Notes: generated by a model from the sequence alone, not told the origin. A DNA stretch of 64,000 nucleotides from Lunularia cruciata (GCA_948567375.1 OX419761.1:23128501-23192500), one strand, 5' to 3'. Shown: positions 1 to 11,016, counted from the stretch's first letter. A program made the numbers and translations.

Positions 1-260
1 CAATAGAGGGAGTATGGCTATTGGAGTTGTTTGGTGGGATTAGCACCGAACTAGCTTCGGTATTATAGGCGGGTATACAAGTACAAGGTACTTGTTTGTG
101 GAGAGAGATGAGATTGCTAGGTGAGTCTCTCTACATCATGTGGCACACTTGGCCTATCGATATCTGGAGTTATTACCAATGTCAGCAGTCAGAGGTTACC
201 AAAGGGCCTTACAAGTAAAAATTTCCTTATTGGGAGTGCATGATTTGGAGCAACATGGGC

Positions 261-1022
261 CTATTCACTTGGTGATTTTTGGATGGCCATGTTAGGGACA
301 TACACGTGTTGGCCAAGGTTTGGGTCTTCAAGATCTTTATTCTTGTGTGTTTTGGGAGATGTTACGGATACTACGACATCTCTAAATTCATCAGTCCATC
401 TCTCTAGCTTACCTTTTGGAGAAGGTTCCTTTGATGGGTGATTCTCACACCAAAGTGGTGGTGAGTACACATTAGGTCCATTCTTGGATGAGACTTGCTG
501 TATTGTTAGATGCAGCCAGAGTAGGATCATGGGCTCATCTACTGCCCGTAGAAAATAGTTAGACCGCTGGAGCTTAATAGCTTCAGCTTCACAAGTTGAC
601 AACTATCCTAGCCTCCTATTAAATTCTCTTAGGAGATCCTGCAGCCCCAAGCTCTTGCTCCTATCATTCATCCAGTCCAAGAACATGGCTTGGGTGACCC
701 AATCCACATCTTGTAATAGGAATTCTTCTTTCATCATTTGTGAGAATTCCTCCCATGATGCTGTCTCTTCCACTAAACTCTCAACTACCTTCTTGATTTT
801 GAGCTCCACCAACTTAGGGAACCTCGCAATGGCAACCTTCTCATCAAGACCATGAAGCTTAACCTCTCTACAATAGACCTTCAGGTACTTGGTCACGTCC
901 TTACCATCAAACTCCCCTTGCTAGTCTACCACAACACATAGGCACTTCATGATTTGTGAAGACTGTGCTTTCACCCTATCTCTTTTCTTGTCCTTATCCT
1001 TGATGGCTCTCATGGTTGCCAT
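261..1022 (-). pseudogene. Broken retrotransposon gag-like ORF
   Basis: From an ATG at 1022 one minus-strand frame runs about 254 codons and is interrupted only by TAG codons at 921-923 and 603-605. The motif FDGKDVTKYLK is followed by a helical, charged stretch (WEEFSQMMKEEFLLQD, then LREFNRRL). That arrangement is what I expect of the capsid part of plant Ty3/gypsy gag. No zinc knuckle is visible before the stop at 261, and no protease or RT follows, so this is an orphan gag fragment. Assignment rests on general resemblance rather than on a diagnostic catalytic motif. The element family is unknown and does not obviously match the other families in the window. Confidence 0.5.
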
Positions 1023-2384
1023 GACAATCAGCGGATCTCCTATTCCCTTGTCATAGCTGCAGATGAGGTCTCTGGCCCCATCTCTACCTCAGCTCAACCA
1101 ACTACTATCCACTTAGATCATTCCAATCTATCCTTGTTCCCTTCCCCAACTCCAACTAGTCCTAACGTCTAAGCACAAGCCTCAAGATTCCCCAGCATGG
1201 CCACCACTTATGTCGCAGGGATTGCACGCTCTCAAGATTGCACCAGGCACTTGGCTGCTTGTGCTTATGCTAGCTTGTTCATCAAAGTCTTGGCACTAAT
1301 TATTTTTTCCAGCTTTGTGACAACAGCCTCTCTTGGCAGACTTTTTGCTGCCGTTCCGTGCCTAATATTCCCAAGCTCTTGTTCTAGACTATTTCTCACT
1401 CTGATCTTCTTAGGTGGGTGCTGGGTTTTTGCTGTAGCATCAGGTCTAGCCCAAGCACAAACTCAAGGATTTGAGGACTAGTCCATAGGTCATGCAATTG
1501 ACTCAACTCCAAAATTTTGTTCCATGTCCTGTTTGAATTTCATAGCCTAGCTGAATACCGTGGTGTTTATTCTATTCTTATTACTGTTTCTTATTTTTGT
1601 ACACACATTCAATAACAAGGAAAATCACTTCTATCTACACATTAAGTTTCAAATTCCTAGCTTTTTAGGATGATCAAGCAGATTTGACTGCATAACGTTT
1701 GCATCTAAGCACACTGCCTAGTCAAGCATGCATAGAACACAATGTCAGCCTGGTCTTAAATCCTTTCCCTTATAGTCTTCAACTTCATGCTTGCAGTCTC
1801 TGCTTGACATCTCCAAGTCTTCACTATTCAGCAGAATTCCTTTGGTTTCTCCCTCCTATCACTGTGAGTCCATATGGTCTCCTCCTCGAGTATTTCTCTC
1901 CTCACACTCTAATTCCTGACCTCCCTTGATCTTTTCTTTTCCTCCAAGAAACCACCTTTCTCTCTTCCATTCGGTGGTCCAAGACACTCTCTGATTTTTC
2001 TGTTCCTTTTTTCTCTCTTCCTCTTGATGCCCTTCCCTCTCTACTCTTCAATGGTCCAAAACCATTCTCTAATTTTTCCTTCCTTCTGTTGCTATACTCT
2101 GCTTTTGATTCCTCAATCTGCCTTTTCTTGTTGTCTGATTTTCTTCTTCTCTTCTTTCGATACTATTCCTGTACTTTTTCTCAAACTCTCTCTCTTCTTC
2201 ACTCTTTACTTCTTGTTTGCTCCCCTGCCTTGCTCTTGATTCTTCTCCTACCTTCCGTCACTTGAAGCTCCTCCAAAATCACTCATTCTTCTCATGAAAC
2301 ATTTCTTCTTCCAAGCACTCTAACACTTCCCGGATCCTTCCTGCAAAACCTCTGTCATCTTTCAAACTCCTTCCAAAAATCCTC
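1023..2384. other. Pyrimidine-rich spacer, no gene recognised
   Basis: The plus strand becomes progressively rich in C and T, strongly so after about 1700. Several open frames on the plus strand (for example 1197-1481 and 1699-1929) look like by-products of this skew. They are rich in Leu, Ser, Phe and Pro and show no domain. Confidence 0.5.
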
Positions 2385-3325
2385 ACTGTCAAAAGCTTGT
2401 TGCCTCAAAACATTTCTACTTCAACCTCTGTCAATAGAAGCTTCTCTCCAGCCTTTCTGATCTCCCAAAACACCCCTTGCAAGAATCTCAGTCAAACCTT
2501 CAACTCCTTCCCAAAATCCTCAACTGGCAAAACTCCTAAAACACTTCTACTTCAAACCCCTGTCACTCAAAGTTTCTCTTCAGTTTTACTGATCTTCCAA
2601 AAACTTCCTGCCAAGAACCTCTTTACTCAAAGTTCCTCTCAAAACCCTACTGATCTCTCGAAGTCATTTCTTGTCAAGAACCTCTCTGTCAACCTTCAAG
2701 CTTCTTCTTGAAAACCCTCACTGTTTCAAGCTCATCTCCTGAAAAACATTTTCTCTTTCAAAATCCTTATGCCACTTCTCGAAACTCCTCTCCAGCTTTA
2801 CTGATCTTCTGAAAACTTCTTGCCAAGAACCCTTCTACTTGAAGTTCCTCTCCACATCCTATTGATCTCTCAATATCATTTCCTGTCAAGAACCTCTCTG
2901 TCAACCTTCAAGCTTCTTCTCAAAACCCTCACTGTCCCAAGCTCATCTCCTGAAAAACATTTTCTCTTTCATAATCCCTCTGTCACTTCTTGAAACTCCT
3001 TTCCAACTTTTCTGATCTTCCAAAAACTTCTTGCCAAGAACCTCTCTACTTGAAGTTCCTCTCCACATCCTACTGATCTCTTGAAATCATTTCCTGTCAA
3101 GAACCTCTCCACTTGCAATTCCTCTCAAAACCCTACTGATCTCTTGAAGTCATTTCTTGTCAAGAAACCACTTCTCCCCTCAAATTGTCTCTTCTCCAAA
3201 CCTTTTGTCATGTTATTTTTCAAGGCTCCTTTGAAGCCTTCCTGAAGCAAAGATCTCCCAAATTTTTTTTTCAAAAACTCTGTCCTTTTGAAAATCTCTC
3301 TCAAAACCCTTCTTCTTCTTTTCTT
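2385..3325. repeat. Degenerate C/T-rich tandem repeat with higher-order structure
   Basis: Phrases such as TTTCYTGTCAAGAACCTCT recur at 2667, 2879, 3090 and 3153, giving spacings of 212, 211 and 63 bp. Each roughly 62-70-bp monomer carries TACTGATCT, then a (T)CAAGAACC core, then TTCCTCTCAAAACCC, and several monomers make a 211-212-bp higher-order unit. Earlier, more diverged units are visible from about 2400. The period is not a multiple of three, so the repeat is not a protein-coding repeat. Confidence 0.7.
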
Positions 3326-3627
3326 CATTACTCAACATAAAATGCTCAAAAGCTCATTTGATCAAAACATCAAATGAGACTCTTTGGCTCAAGAAAAAAA
3401 ATGTCCTAACAAAAATACTCTCACATGTCTTATCTATTCAAATGACACTCAAAGCATATTCTCAAGATTATAGTACCATAAACAAAGCCATGGTTGGTGG
3501 ATCCCAAAATTAAGCTCCAAGTGTCGAGTAATGCAAAGAAACTCCTGAGCTAAGATCTCATGGAAGGAAACTCTAGCTCTCACCAAATGGCACCAATGAC
3601 AGCCGTGAATCTTTTTCCCGACAACAC
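3326..3627. other. Unrecognised spacer
   Basis: Sits between the tandem repeat and the truncated left end of element P1. A minus-strand frame (3449-3646) is open but shows no domain I recognise. Nothing else is supported. Confidence 0.3.
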
Positions 3628-4256
3628 CGGCAAGCCTCCTTAGCATCCTTCTCTCCTTACTTTCTACTCTATGGACGAGATCTAGATTTACCTACAGCCA
3701 TTTGTCAAGATGCTACTGTAGTCTTGGACTTGGATGATCCAAATGTATGGGTGAGCGCATGTTCTCAACAAGTAGAGATCTTTCAGAGAGTAATGCCGAT
3801 GGCCTTGGCAATTGCTCAGCACAAGGATACCTTACGTTATGCTACTATTCAAGGAGGAGGTTATAGATCCTCAATCCGTTGATTTCATCCAAGTGACTAT
3901 GTATATCTACAACAGACAGCACCAATGACACTTGATGTTTTGACAGGCCACACTATCTTGAGAGTGCGCAAGGTTTTTCCATCTAGAGTCCTTGTGTTAG
4001 AAGGATGTGATGATGTTTTTTGGAAGGATCATGTGCGCAATTGTGCGCCATGCCACCTCCCAAACATTGATGGTACTATGGACCCAAGCTTGGCACTTGT
4101 ACGTGTAGGCTTGAGGTGTATGTTAGGTGGCTCTTTTGGTGGAGCTGCTACTATGTTAGTGTGTGATAGTTGTTCAAGAGGATGGCATATGGCATGAATG
4201 ATTCCTCCCCTCATGGTGGTTCCTAGGGACAATGGTTATGTCCTAGATGTACTTGA
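3628..4256 (+). pseudogene. Integrase C-terminal part plus PHD-type finger (P1)
   Basis: The frame reads ...LLYGRDLDLPTAI..., the usual Ty3/gypsy integrase sequence downstream of the core. It continues past a TGA near 3881 through LTGHTILRVRKVFPSRVL to a cysteine-rich tail. The tail holds C (4117-4119), then MLVCDSCSRGWHMA with TGA where P3 has Cys, and, after a 1-bp deletion relative to P2 near 4223, WLCPRCT and a stop at 4254-4256. The order C, C-x2-C, H-x2-(C), W-x-C-x2-C is that of a PHD finger. The second Cys of the first pair reads Gly here. The fold is inferred from ligand spacing; zinc binding is not shown. Confidence 0.7.
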
Positions 4257-4425
4257 CCTATAGCTAGTTCATTCTTTATATGGTATAAATTGCACACATG
4301 GACCTAATGCTGGGACTCCATAGCACCTAACCTTCTGATCTTTGCCTATCATAGGGTATACCATATACTTGGAATAGATGGCTATCGGGAGTTAGAGGGA
4401 CCTAACCGCCAGCTAGGGGGGCAAT

Positions 4426-4531
4426 TGTGGCACTTTAGAGTTTATGTATGACTTATGTGTGGGTTGTGCTTCTATAGTGTATGATGTTGATAGCAAGGTA
4501 TGTGTGTAGTGATATCTATACGCACGACAAT
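4426..4531 (+). repeat. Copy of LTR 3' end placed just before the 3' LTR (P1)
   Basis: About 106 bp starting TGTGGCACTTTAGAG and ending CGCACGACAAT closely match the last 105 bp of the adjoining LTR (4979-5083). The same arrangement occurs in P2 and P3, so it belongs to the family rather than to this copy. Confidence 0.75.
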
Positions 4532-5083
4532 TGTGACACCATTTGTAGTGTTGCATCTAGATTGCTCGGACACTAGAGTTCCAGTGATAGTAGTTAGAAG
4601 CATTTTGGCAATTACTTATAGACTACTTACCGACGGCCATATTTTGTGTTTAGGTCACTGACTTCATGGTGGGGCTCACTGTCACTTGCACTGTCTACAC
4701 CATCGGGTGTGCCATCAGCTGGACTGTTAGGATGAGACCTAGGTTGAAATCAGGAGTTTACCTTGGAAGTGCAGCTCTTGAGAGCTCACTCCTCTGATGT
4801 TGAGCCTTCGAGTTCCTGGCTAGAGTGGACAGAAAGTTGGCGAGCATCACTTGGAGTCTCTTAGCTTGAGTGGGTGTGACTTAATTGTAATTAGTGCCCT
4901 ATTGTTGGCAAGTTGTTGAGGATCAGATCAAGTATTGATCTGAGTTTGATTGATTTGAGTTGTAAATGATCTGATTATTGTGACTCTTTAGAGTTTATGT
5001 ATGACTTATGTGTGATTTGTGCTTCTATAGTGTATGATGTTGACAACAATGTATGTTATGTAATGATGTATATACGCACAACA
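4532..5083 (+). repeat. Family P 3' LTR (P1)
   Basis: Starts TGTGACACCATTTG and ends CGCACAACA (552 bp; TG...CA). It is the same sequence as the LTRs at 7566-8112, 39537-40081, 60092-60643 and 63199-63554. No target duplication can be tested because the 5' end of P1 is lost. Confidence 0.8.
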
Positions 5084-5157
5084 AAAGCTATGAAGGCTTG
5101 CTTGTTGCATAAAGGTAGCTAATTTAGTTGAGTTTTGGCAAAATCAACACACCCTTC

Positions 5158-5232
5158 AAGATTATGCACAATAAGGTTTGAACCTTAGATCTTTGGTTCT
5201 TAGACTAGTGCCTTAGCTAGCTAGTGAACCTT
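5158..5232 (-). other. Degraded tRNA-like segment in D1
   Basis: The minus strand contains GGTTCAAACCT (a B-box match) preceded by a decayed A-box region. It is the counterpart of the better preserved copy in D2 at 45859-45930. Its presence in both D copies, antisense to gag, says it is part of the element or entered before the copies split. Confidence 0.45.
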
Positions 5233-5788
5233 CATTTGCTAAGGGATTGGTGGACTCATACTTATACCCATGTAGCTTTGGCTAGGAGAGAATGTTTGAT
5301 CTTATTCTTGGTGATATTTGTATTATAGGAGTAGATAAACACTCTTGTTATATCAAATACCAAATGGTGGTAGAGTCATTTTGGTTTGATTTATGAGATG
5401 GAGGGTTATCATCAAGATTTCTTGTGATTGGAAGCCCTCCATTATTTATTTCTTGTTTGTGCACTATATTTTTGTGAGGTGCCTTGATATGTAGAGTGTT
5501 GGTGCTTTGGTGTGCTCTTAGTAGTCAAGCTGGAATGGTGACTAATTAGACTATCTATATTTCTTTCCAGGCATGAAGTGATGAGATATGGACAATGAGA
5601 ATGCATGTTGTGACGGAAAGTTATATGTTGCCCATTTTCCTAGTCTATTTGTCATAGTTAGAGTTACATTAGTAGGTGGTATTTGATTGTTAGAGGCACT
5701 TAGTGGTTATGGTTGTAGTTGGAGATACATTGTCACAATGGAGTTCTCCAAGGATTTTAGAAGAGATTTTTCTGTAGTACATAGTGGA

Positions 5789-5819
5789 TTTAGGGTTTAG
5801 GGTTTAGGGTTAGGGTTTA
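5789..5819 (+). repeat. Interstitial telomere-type repeat (TTTAGGG)n
   Basis: Three TTTAGGG units, one TTAGGG and a partial unit in tandem. D2 has only GTGGGTTTACAT at the equivalent place (near 45270), so the tract was gained or expanded in D1. Confidence 0.85.
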
Positions 5820-5830
5820 CATGGAGTAGC

Positions 5831-5842
5831 ACTTGGTATCAA
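5831..5842 (+). other. Possible primer binding site of D1
   Basis: TTGGTATCAACC resembles the TGGTATCAGAGC site complementary to initiator tRNA-Met and lies just before the gag frame. The match is only to the first eight or nine bases. Confidence 0.4.
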
Positions 5843-5860
5843 CCAATATCTTAGGTCCTA

Positions 5861-7565
5861 GTGTTGGAGGAGATTAAATTTGGTTTGGAGTTTGACACAT
5901 CATTGATTGAGTTGAGAGTGCACCTAATGTATCCATATTGTTATTATGGGACATGGACAAGATTTATGGGGTCTCCTAAGGCCCCAAGCACTACTCTTGG
6001 TATCATGGGTATCATTGAGTTGGATGACTACCTTCAAGAGTTTGATAGTTGGTGTGATTTGCAATAGATGCAGAACTCAACTTTATTCACACCCTTCATG
6101 GCATGGAAGAAGTTTTTATATCACTTGGAAGGTTTGCCAATGGATGACTTCCATGATTTCAAGAGAGCTCACTTGGAGGAGATTAAGCTTTGAAGATAGT
6201 ATTGGTCTCCAAACTACATCTCCATCATTCCAAACTCAATTTCTAGAGGTAGATAACAATACCCACAAGTTCTTGCTCTAGTAGTGTTGGTGTTTACAAT
6301 AGAGGTGCACTAGTTGGAAATGGTGCTACTATGAGTGGAGGTTCCATTGTAGGAAGTGGTGTAGTACCAATGTTTAAGCCATGGTGGAGTTCTTCTAGCG
6401 GTTGAGGCAAAACTACCAAAGAGTGCAGACTGACAAGCTAAAGAGCTTGTAGGACTTCTAGTGGAAGGCTAGAGAGAGCCTATACAAGGCATATCCTCAC
6501 ATGAGATGGTTGATCAGTTTCACTCAACGGGTTACTATGGCCCAAAAACATTCCAATTTTGGTATGGCATATTGGACAAAGAGTAACAATGTAAAATACA
6601 TGATGCTACATTGTTATAGGTTACCTCACTGACTTTGATGGTGGTCTTTAATTTGGTTGAGCATATTGAGCTCAACATAATGGAAGAGAGAGTGGTGACA
6701 TGTGGAAATAGCAAGAAGACCTCATCTATAATTGTTATTTCTTTTATAGTGCAATAGAGTACATCACACCATGTTGGCTTTCAAGGGCAAAGTAAATAAC
6801 TTTGATCTCATAGAGCAAGTGGAGGGCCTAGTGCACCTAGACTCTTATCTCATTTTTGGTCAGTAGCAGCGAATGAGTGGTGGTGGTGCTTGTTGGACTT
6901 GTGATGGACCTCACCACAAGAGAGAGTGCACCTAAGGTAGTGTTTATGATACCTCTAGTTGCTAATAGAGATGTCATGGACTTCATATGCATCAATATAG
7001 GAAGATGCATCCTCCATAGTGACTTAGAGTCCAATACATACTCTTGAGCCTAGAGGAGCATCAAAAGAGTTGGACTAACAAAGACGAGAGGTTGGTAGAC
7101 AAGTCAAACTTCCCCTATCTTTTACACTTTTTGAGGCATTACAAACAACATCCATAGCTCCTAAGAATCCTAGTGTTGGTGGTGATGGAGTGTATGATTG
7201 AATAGATACTAGTCAATTACTTGCTACTACATAGACTAAGTCTAGCATGATGTTGGTGGCGGCTCAATTGATTATGTAATCCTCTTTGTTCTCAACTAGT
7301 GATATGTTTACATTGGGATTGATCCAACTCCAATGTTTGGTTAGCAACCACATTTTGTGAGAGTAGGGATGGTGTGGTTCCTACTTCTAGAGAAGAGGTG
7401 GTTGATAGTGGAGTTGACTTGGTTGAGGAGCATAGGATTTGTTCAACTACCAATGGCTTATGGTAGATAGTAGTTGCTTGGTTGGAAGAGTTACTAGGTG
7501 GACTTGCATTTGAGCAAGCTAGTTTCACACTTGGAGTTGTCTTATTGTAAAACTAGCGTGGAATT
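5861..7565 (+). pseudogene. Family D gag with zinc knuckle, broken (D1)
   Basis: Starts near MLEEIKFGLEFD and contains IELDDYLQEFDSWCDL, which aligns with D2 (FELDDFIQEIDNWCYL). It then passes several stops and frameshifts to a nucleocapsid knuckle at 6891-6929 (C-x2-C-x4-H-x3-C, one residue shorter than the usual C-x2-C-x4-H-x4-C). Downstream, about 7400-7545 aligns with the D2 stretch at 43920-44092, which lies just upstream of the protease in D2. The protease itself is not reached before the P2 LTR. Expected role: capsid and nucleocapsid of the retroelement particle. No intact product is possible. Confidence 0.6.
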
Positions 7566-8112
7566 TGTCGTGCATATATACATTGCTACACAACATACAT
7601 CACAATCAACATCATACACTATAGAAGCACAACTCATACATAAGTTGTACATAGACTCTAAAGTGCCACAATAATTAGATTTTTTACAACTCTTGAATCA
7701 ACTCAACTCAAATTAGTACTTGATCTGTCACTCTATAAAATGCCAACAATTGAGCATTGTTTATAGTCAAGCCACAACCATTCTAGCTAGAATCCAAGTG
7801 ACACTTGCTGGCCTCTATCCACCATAGCCAAGAACTTGAAGGCTCAAAGAAGTGAGCTCTCTAGAGCTGCACTTTAAAAGTATACCTCTAGACTCGAGCT
7901 AGGTCTAACACCCTAACGGTTTGGCTAATGGCACACTTCATGGTACAAACGGTGCAAAGGGATAGTGGACCCTACCATGAAGTCAGTACTTGGAACACAA
8001 AATCTGACCGTTGGAAAGTAGTCTATGGGAAATTGCTAAAATACTTCTAACTACTATCACTGCAACTCCAATGTCCGAGTGATCTTGATGTGACACTACA
8101 AATGGCATGACA
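7566..8112 (-). repeat. Family P 3' LTR (P2)
   Basis: In element orientation it starts TGTCATGCCATTTG and ends ATGCACGACA, 547 bp. It matches the other family P LTRs. Confidence 0.8.
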
Positions 8113-8235
8113 ACTATCATGCATATATACATTGCTACACAACATACATTGTTGACAACATACATTGTTGTCAACATCATACATTATAGAAGCACAATCC
8201 ACACATAAGTCATACATAGACTCTAAAGTGCCACA
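8113..8235 (-). repeat. LTR-end copy before the 3' LTR (P2)
   Basis: Equivalent of 4426-4531: starts TGTGGCACTTTAGAG next to a G-rich tract. It carries an additional small internal duplication (ACATACATTGTTGACA repeated) that makes it longer than in P1 and P3. Confidence 0.7.
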
Positions 8236-8403
8236 ATTGCCCCCTAGCTGGCGGTTAGGTCTCTCTAACTCTCGATAGCCATCTATTCCAAGTGTATGGT
8301 ATACCTTATGATAGGCAAAGATCAAAAGGTTAGGTGCTATGGAGTCCCAGCATTAGGTCCATGTGTGCAATTTATACCATATAAAGAATGAACTAGCTAT
8401 AGG

Positions 8404-11016
8404 TCAAGTACATCTAGGACATAACCATTGTCCCTAAGGAACCACAATGAGAGGAGGAATCATTCATGCCATATGCCATCCTCTTGAACAACTATCATAC
8501 ACTAACATAGTAGCAGCTCCACCAAAAGAGCCATCTAACATACACCTCAAGCCTACACGTACAAGTGCCAAGCTTGGGTCCATAGTACCATCAATGTTTG
8601 GGAGGTGGCATAGCGCACAATTGTGATCATGATCCTTCCAAACAACACCATCATGTCCTTCTAACACAAGGACTCTAGATGGCAAAACCTCTTGCTCTCT
8701 CAAGAAAGTATGGCCTATCAAAACATCAAGTAGTGATGTCTGTTGTAGATATACATAGTCTCTTCAATGAAATTGACAGATTGAGGGTCTATAACCTCCT
8801 TTTCAAATGGTAGCATAGCATAAGGTATCTTTATGCTGAGCAATTGCCAAGTTCTCAAAGGGCATTAGTATCACTCTCAGAAAGATCTTTGCCCGTTGAG
8901 AACATGTGTTCATCCATACATTTGGATCATCCAAGTCCAAAACTATAGTAGCATCTTGATGAATGGCTATAGGTAAATATGGGTTTCATCCATAGAGAAG
9001 AAAGTAAAGAGAGAAGGATGCTGAGGAGGCTTGCCGGCTTAATCGATACCCCATAGCCAACCAAGGTAATTGTAGATTCCAATCTCCCAAGTGGCCTCTC
9101 TGCAAACCATACTTTCACAATCCTCTCTTCACCATGTGGACCACTCTCTTTGCTAAGCCATTTGCCTCAAGGTGATCTTAGGAGGTAGTACAATGATCAA
9201 TCAAAGCCTTTTCATACAAGACCTGCAACTCCCCCAAGAACTTTGTACCTTGATCAGTCAAAATCTTAGTTGGTGCACCAAAATGACTAAGAACCCGGTC
9301 TAGGAACGAGTAAGCCGTCCCTTCACTGGACTTGTCAGGAAGCGCTTCTAACTCAATCCACTTGGAGAAGTGCTCCATGATCACCAAAACATACCGATGA
9401 TGTCTCACATTCAACGATAAAGATCTAGCAAAGTCCAAACTCCAATAGTAACCCAATCCCATGATAGGTAATGGGTGTAACTATGACAGCAGAGCATTGA
9501 ATGATGCTCTAACTTGGTCACAAGCCACACATCTGGCAAAAAACTATTGTACCTTGGGTTGCATACAGTGCTACCAATAATGACTTTGGAGTAAGCTATA
9601 TGTATGCTTTACTCCAAAATGTCCTAGCTCCTCATGAGCATGATGGATCAACTGTAGTCTTTGAGATGGAAGTGGTACTACTCTCACTCTACCATCCTCC
9701 CATACACACAAAAGATGTTTGCACTCCAATCTGAATTTTCTGGCTCGCTGAAGGACACAATCTTGCTCCTTAGCCCCAACTGTGCCACCCATTACACCAG
9801 TGCAAAGATAGTCCATCACTTAGATGTCACCTTGAATGTCTCACTAAATTGTACTAATATCTTCACTCTCTGGATCTGTGACCTCCATAACTCCTCCTGT
9901 ATGTGCTAAGAGAGATATCACCAAAGCCTCAAAAAATATACACAAAAAGGCCGATGCATGCCAACTTGGCACCATGCCCTCATCTATCTCACCATGCCAA
10001 TGTGCTTTGGTTTGATCTTCTTGGCTAGGGCATGGGTTTCTAGTCAACTCATCTGCATCATGGTTCACCACTCCAAGTCTATGAACAACAGTGAAATCAT
10101 ACTCTTGTAAAATGAGAGCCCATTGTGCAAGCTTCCCTAAAAGCTTGTTGGATTCCATCAACCACTTTAGCGGCTGATGATCAATGATGAGAGCAAAGAG
10201 GTTACCAAATAGGTAACATTGGAAATGTGTTACCGCCCAAATTGCTACAAGCACTCTCCCTCACATGAACTATACTTTGCCTTTGTTGAATTGTTAGAAC
10301 AACTAGCATAAGCCACCACAAACACCTTCCCCTCATCATCGTGTTGGATAAGCACTACTCCAAGCTCCAACATACTCCAATCAGTATGAACCTAAAATGG
10401 TAATCTTTTGATTGGTCTCCTCAAAATAGGAGCAGATGTCAACCTCTCCTTGAGCTCTACAAAAGCTCTCTCTTGCTCATCTTCCCAACACCACTCCTGC
10501 ATAAGCTCGGTCAGCTTTGTCAAGGCCTTGGCAATGGCACTAAATCCTCTAACTTAGGGGCAATAGAAGTTCACCAACCAAAGGAATGCTCACACCTTGC
10601 TCACATTCGTAGGTCAAGGAAGACATGCAATAACCTCCACATTGGTCTACTGAACACCAAGTCCTCCGGGATAGATAGTGTGACCCAAATACTCAACTTG
10701 CTCATAGAAGAACCTACACTTCCCAAGATGTAATTTGAGTCCATGAGATCTCAACCTCTAAAACACCTCCAACAATTGTCTCTCATGTTCCTCCATAGTA
10801 GTGCTATAGACCAAAATATCATCAATATAGCACTGATCAAAATCCAATCTAGCTAGGATCCTATCCATGACCCTATGGAACTCAGCAAGAGCGTTCTTGA
10901 ATCCAAATGGTAAGAACCTCCACTGATATAACACATCCTTTCTATGAATATCAATAGCCTAGAATGCTATCTTGGACTTATACTCCTCCCTAATCGGCAA
11001 ATGATGATATCCTTCT
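8404..11016 (-). pseudogene. Family P pol: RT, RNase H, integrase, PHD-type finger (P2)
   Basis: RT from 11016 includes the catalytic YIDD (10818-10829) and continues to RNase H (IDHQPLKWLM; HRLGVVNHDADELTR, about 9990-10260). Integrase has the H-x4-H and C-x2-C zinc site (HEELGHFG; CVACD near 9525) and a core segment 9178-9470 with LDF and LTDQGTKF as its two aspartates. The C-terminal part runs to a PHD-like tail at 8404-8544 (C at 8542-8544, YDSCSRGWHM, then WLCPRCT and stop). First-pair Cys reads Asp, third Cys reads Tyr, and TGA replaces the Cys after His. Many stops and frameshifts make it non-coding. The domain order RT-RH-INT is that of Ty3/gypsy. Confidence 0.75.

Larger units (their letters stand above)
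3628..5083 (+). mobile_element. P1: 5'-truncated family P Ty3/gypsy element
   Basis: Homology to P2 (minus strand, from about 9020 leftwards) starts at about 3628, inside integrase. It continues through the integrase C-terminus, a PHD-type finger, a purine tract (GCTAGGGGGGC near 4413-4422), a 106-bp copy of the LTR end and a 3' LTR. Everything upstream (gag, PR, RT, RH, integrase core) is missing, and the left junction abuts unrelated DNA. The element reads in the opposite direction to P2 and P3. Confidence 0.75.
5084..7565 (+). mobile_element. D1: family D gag-PR retroelement, truncated
   Basis: Plus-strand element homologous along its length to D2 (minus strand, 46010 to about 43900). Order: 5' region with a tRNA-like segment, telomere tract, primer-site-like TTGGTATCA near 5831, gag, CCHC-type knuckle, protease-proximal region. 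Homology stops where the P2 3' LTR begins at 7566, so protease and any pol are missing. LTR boundaries were not resolved. Confidence 0.6.
7566..11016 (-). mobile_element. P2: family P Ty3/gypsy element, 5' part missing
   Basis: Minus-strand element reading RT (from 11016), RNase H, integrase, PHD-type finger, LTR-end copy and 3' LTR. Its left end truncates D1. Upstream of the RT catalytic region it stops at a family B fragment, so gag, protease, 5' RT and 5' LTR are absent. Confidence 0.75.

Noticed and set aside
1197-2711. Several plus-strand open frames of 70-105 codons with signal-peptide-like hydrophobic runs
   Set aside because: Composition-driven Leu/Phe/Ser/Pro runs in pyrimidine-rich DNA; no domain and no flanking gene signals.
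3125-3328. Lys/Arg-rich minus-strand open frame in the tandem repeat
   Set aside because: It is a by-product of the C/T-rich repeat; the 211-bp period is not a multiple of three, so the frame is not kept between units.
4426-5083. A 658-bp family P LTR starting at TGTGGCACTTTAGAG
   Set aside because: The solo LTR at 39537 and the TTCT-flanked end of P3 at 63554 both start at TGTCA(T/C)GCC, so the extra segment is internal.
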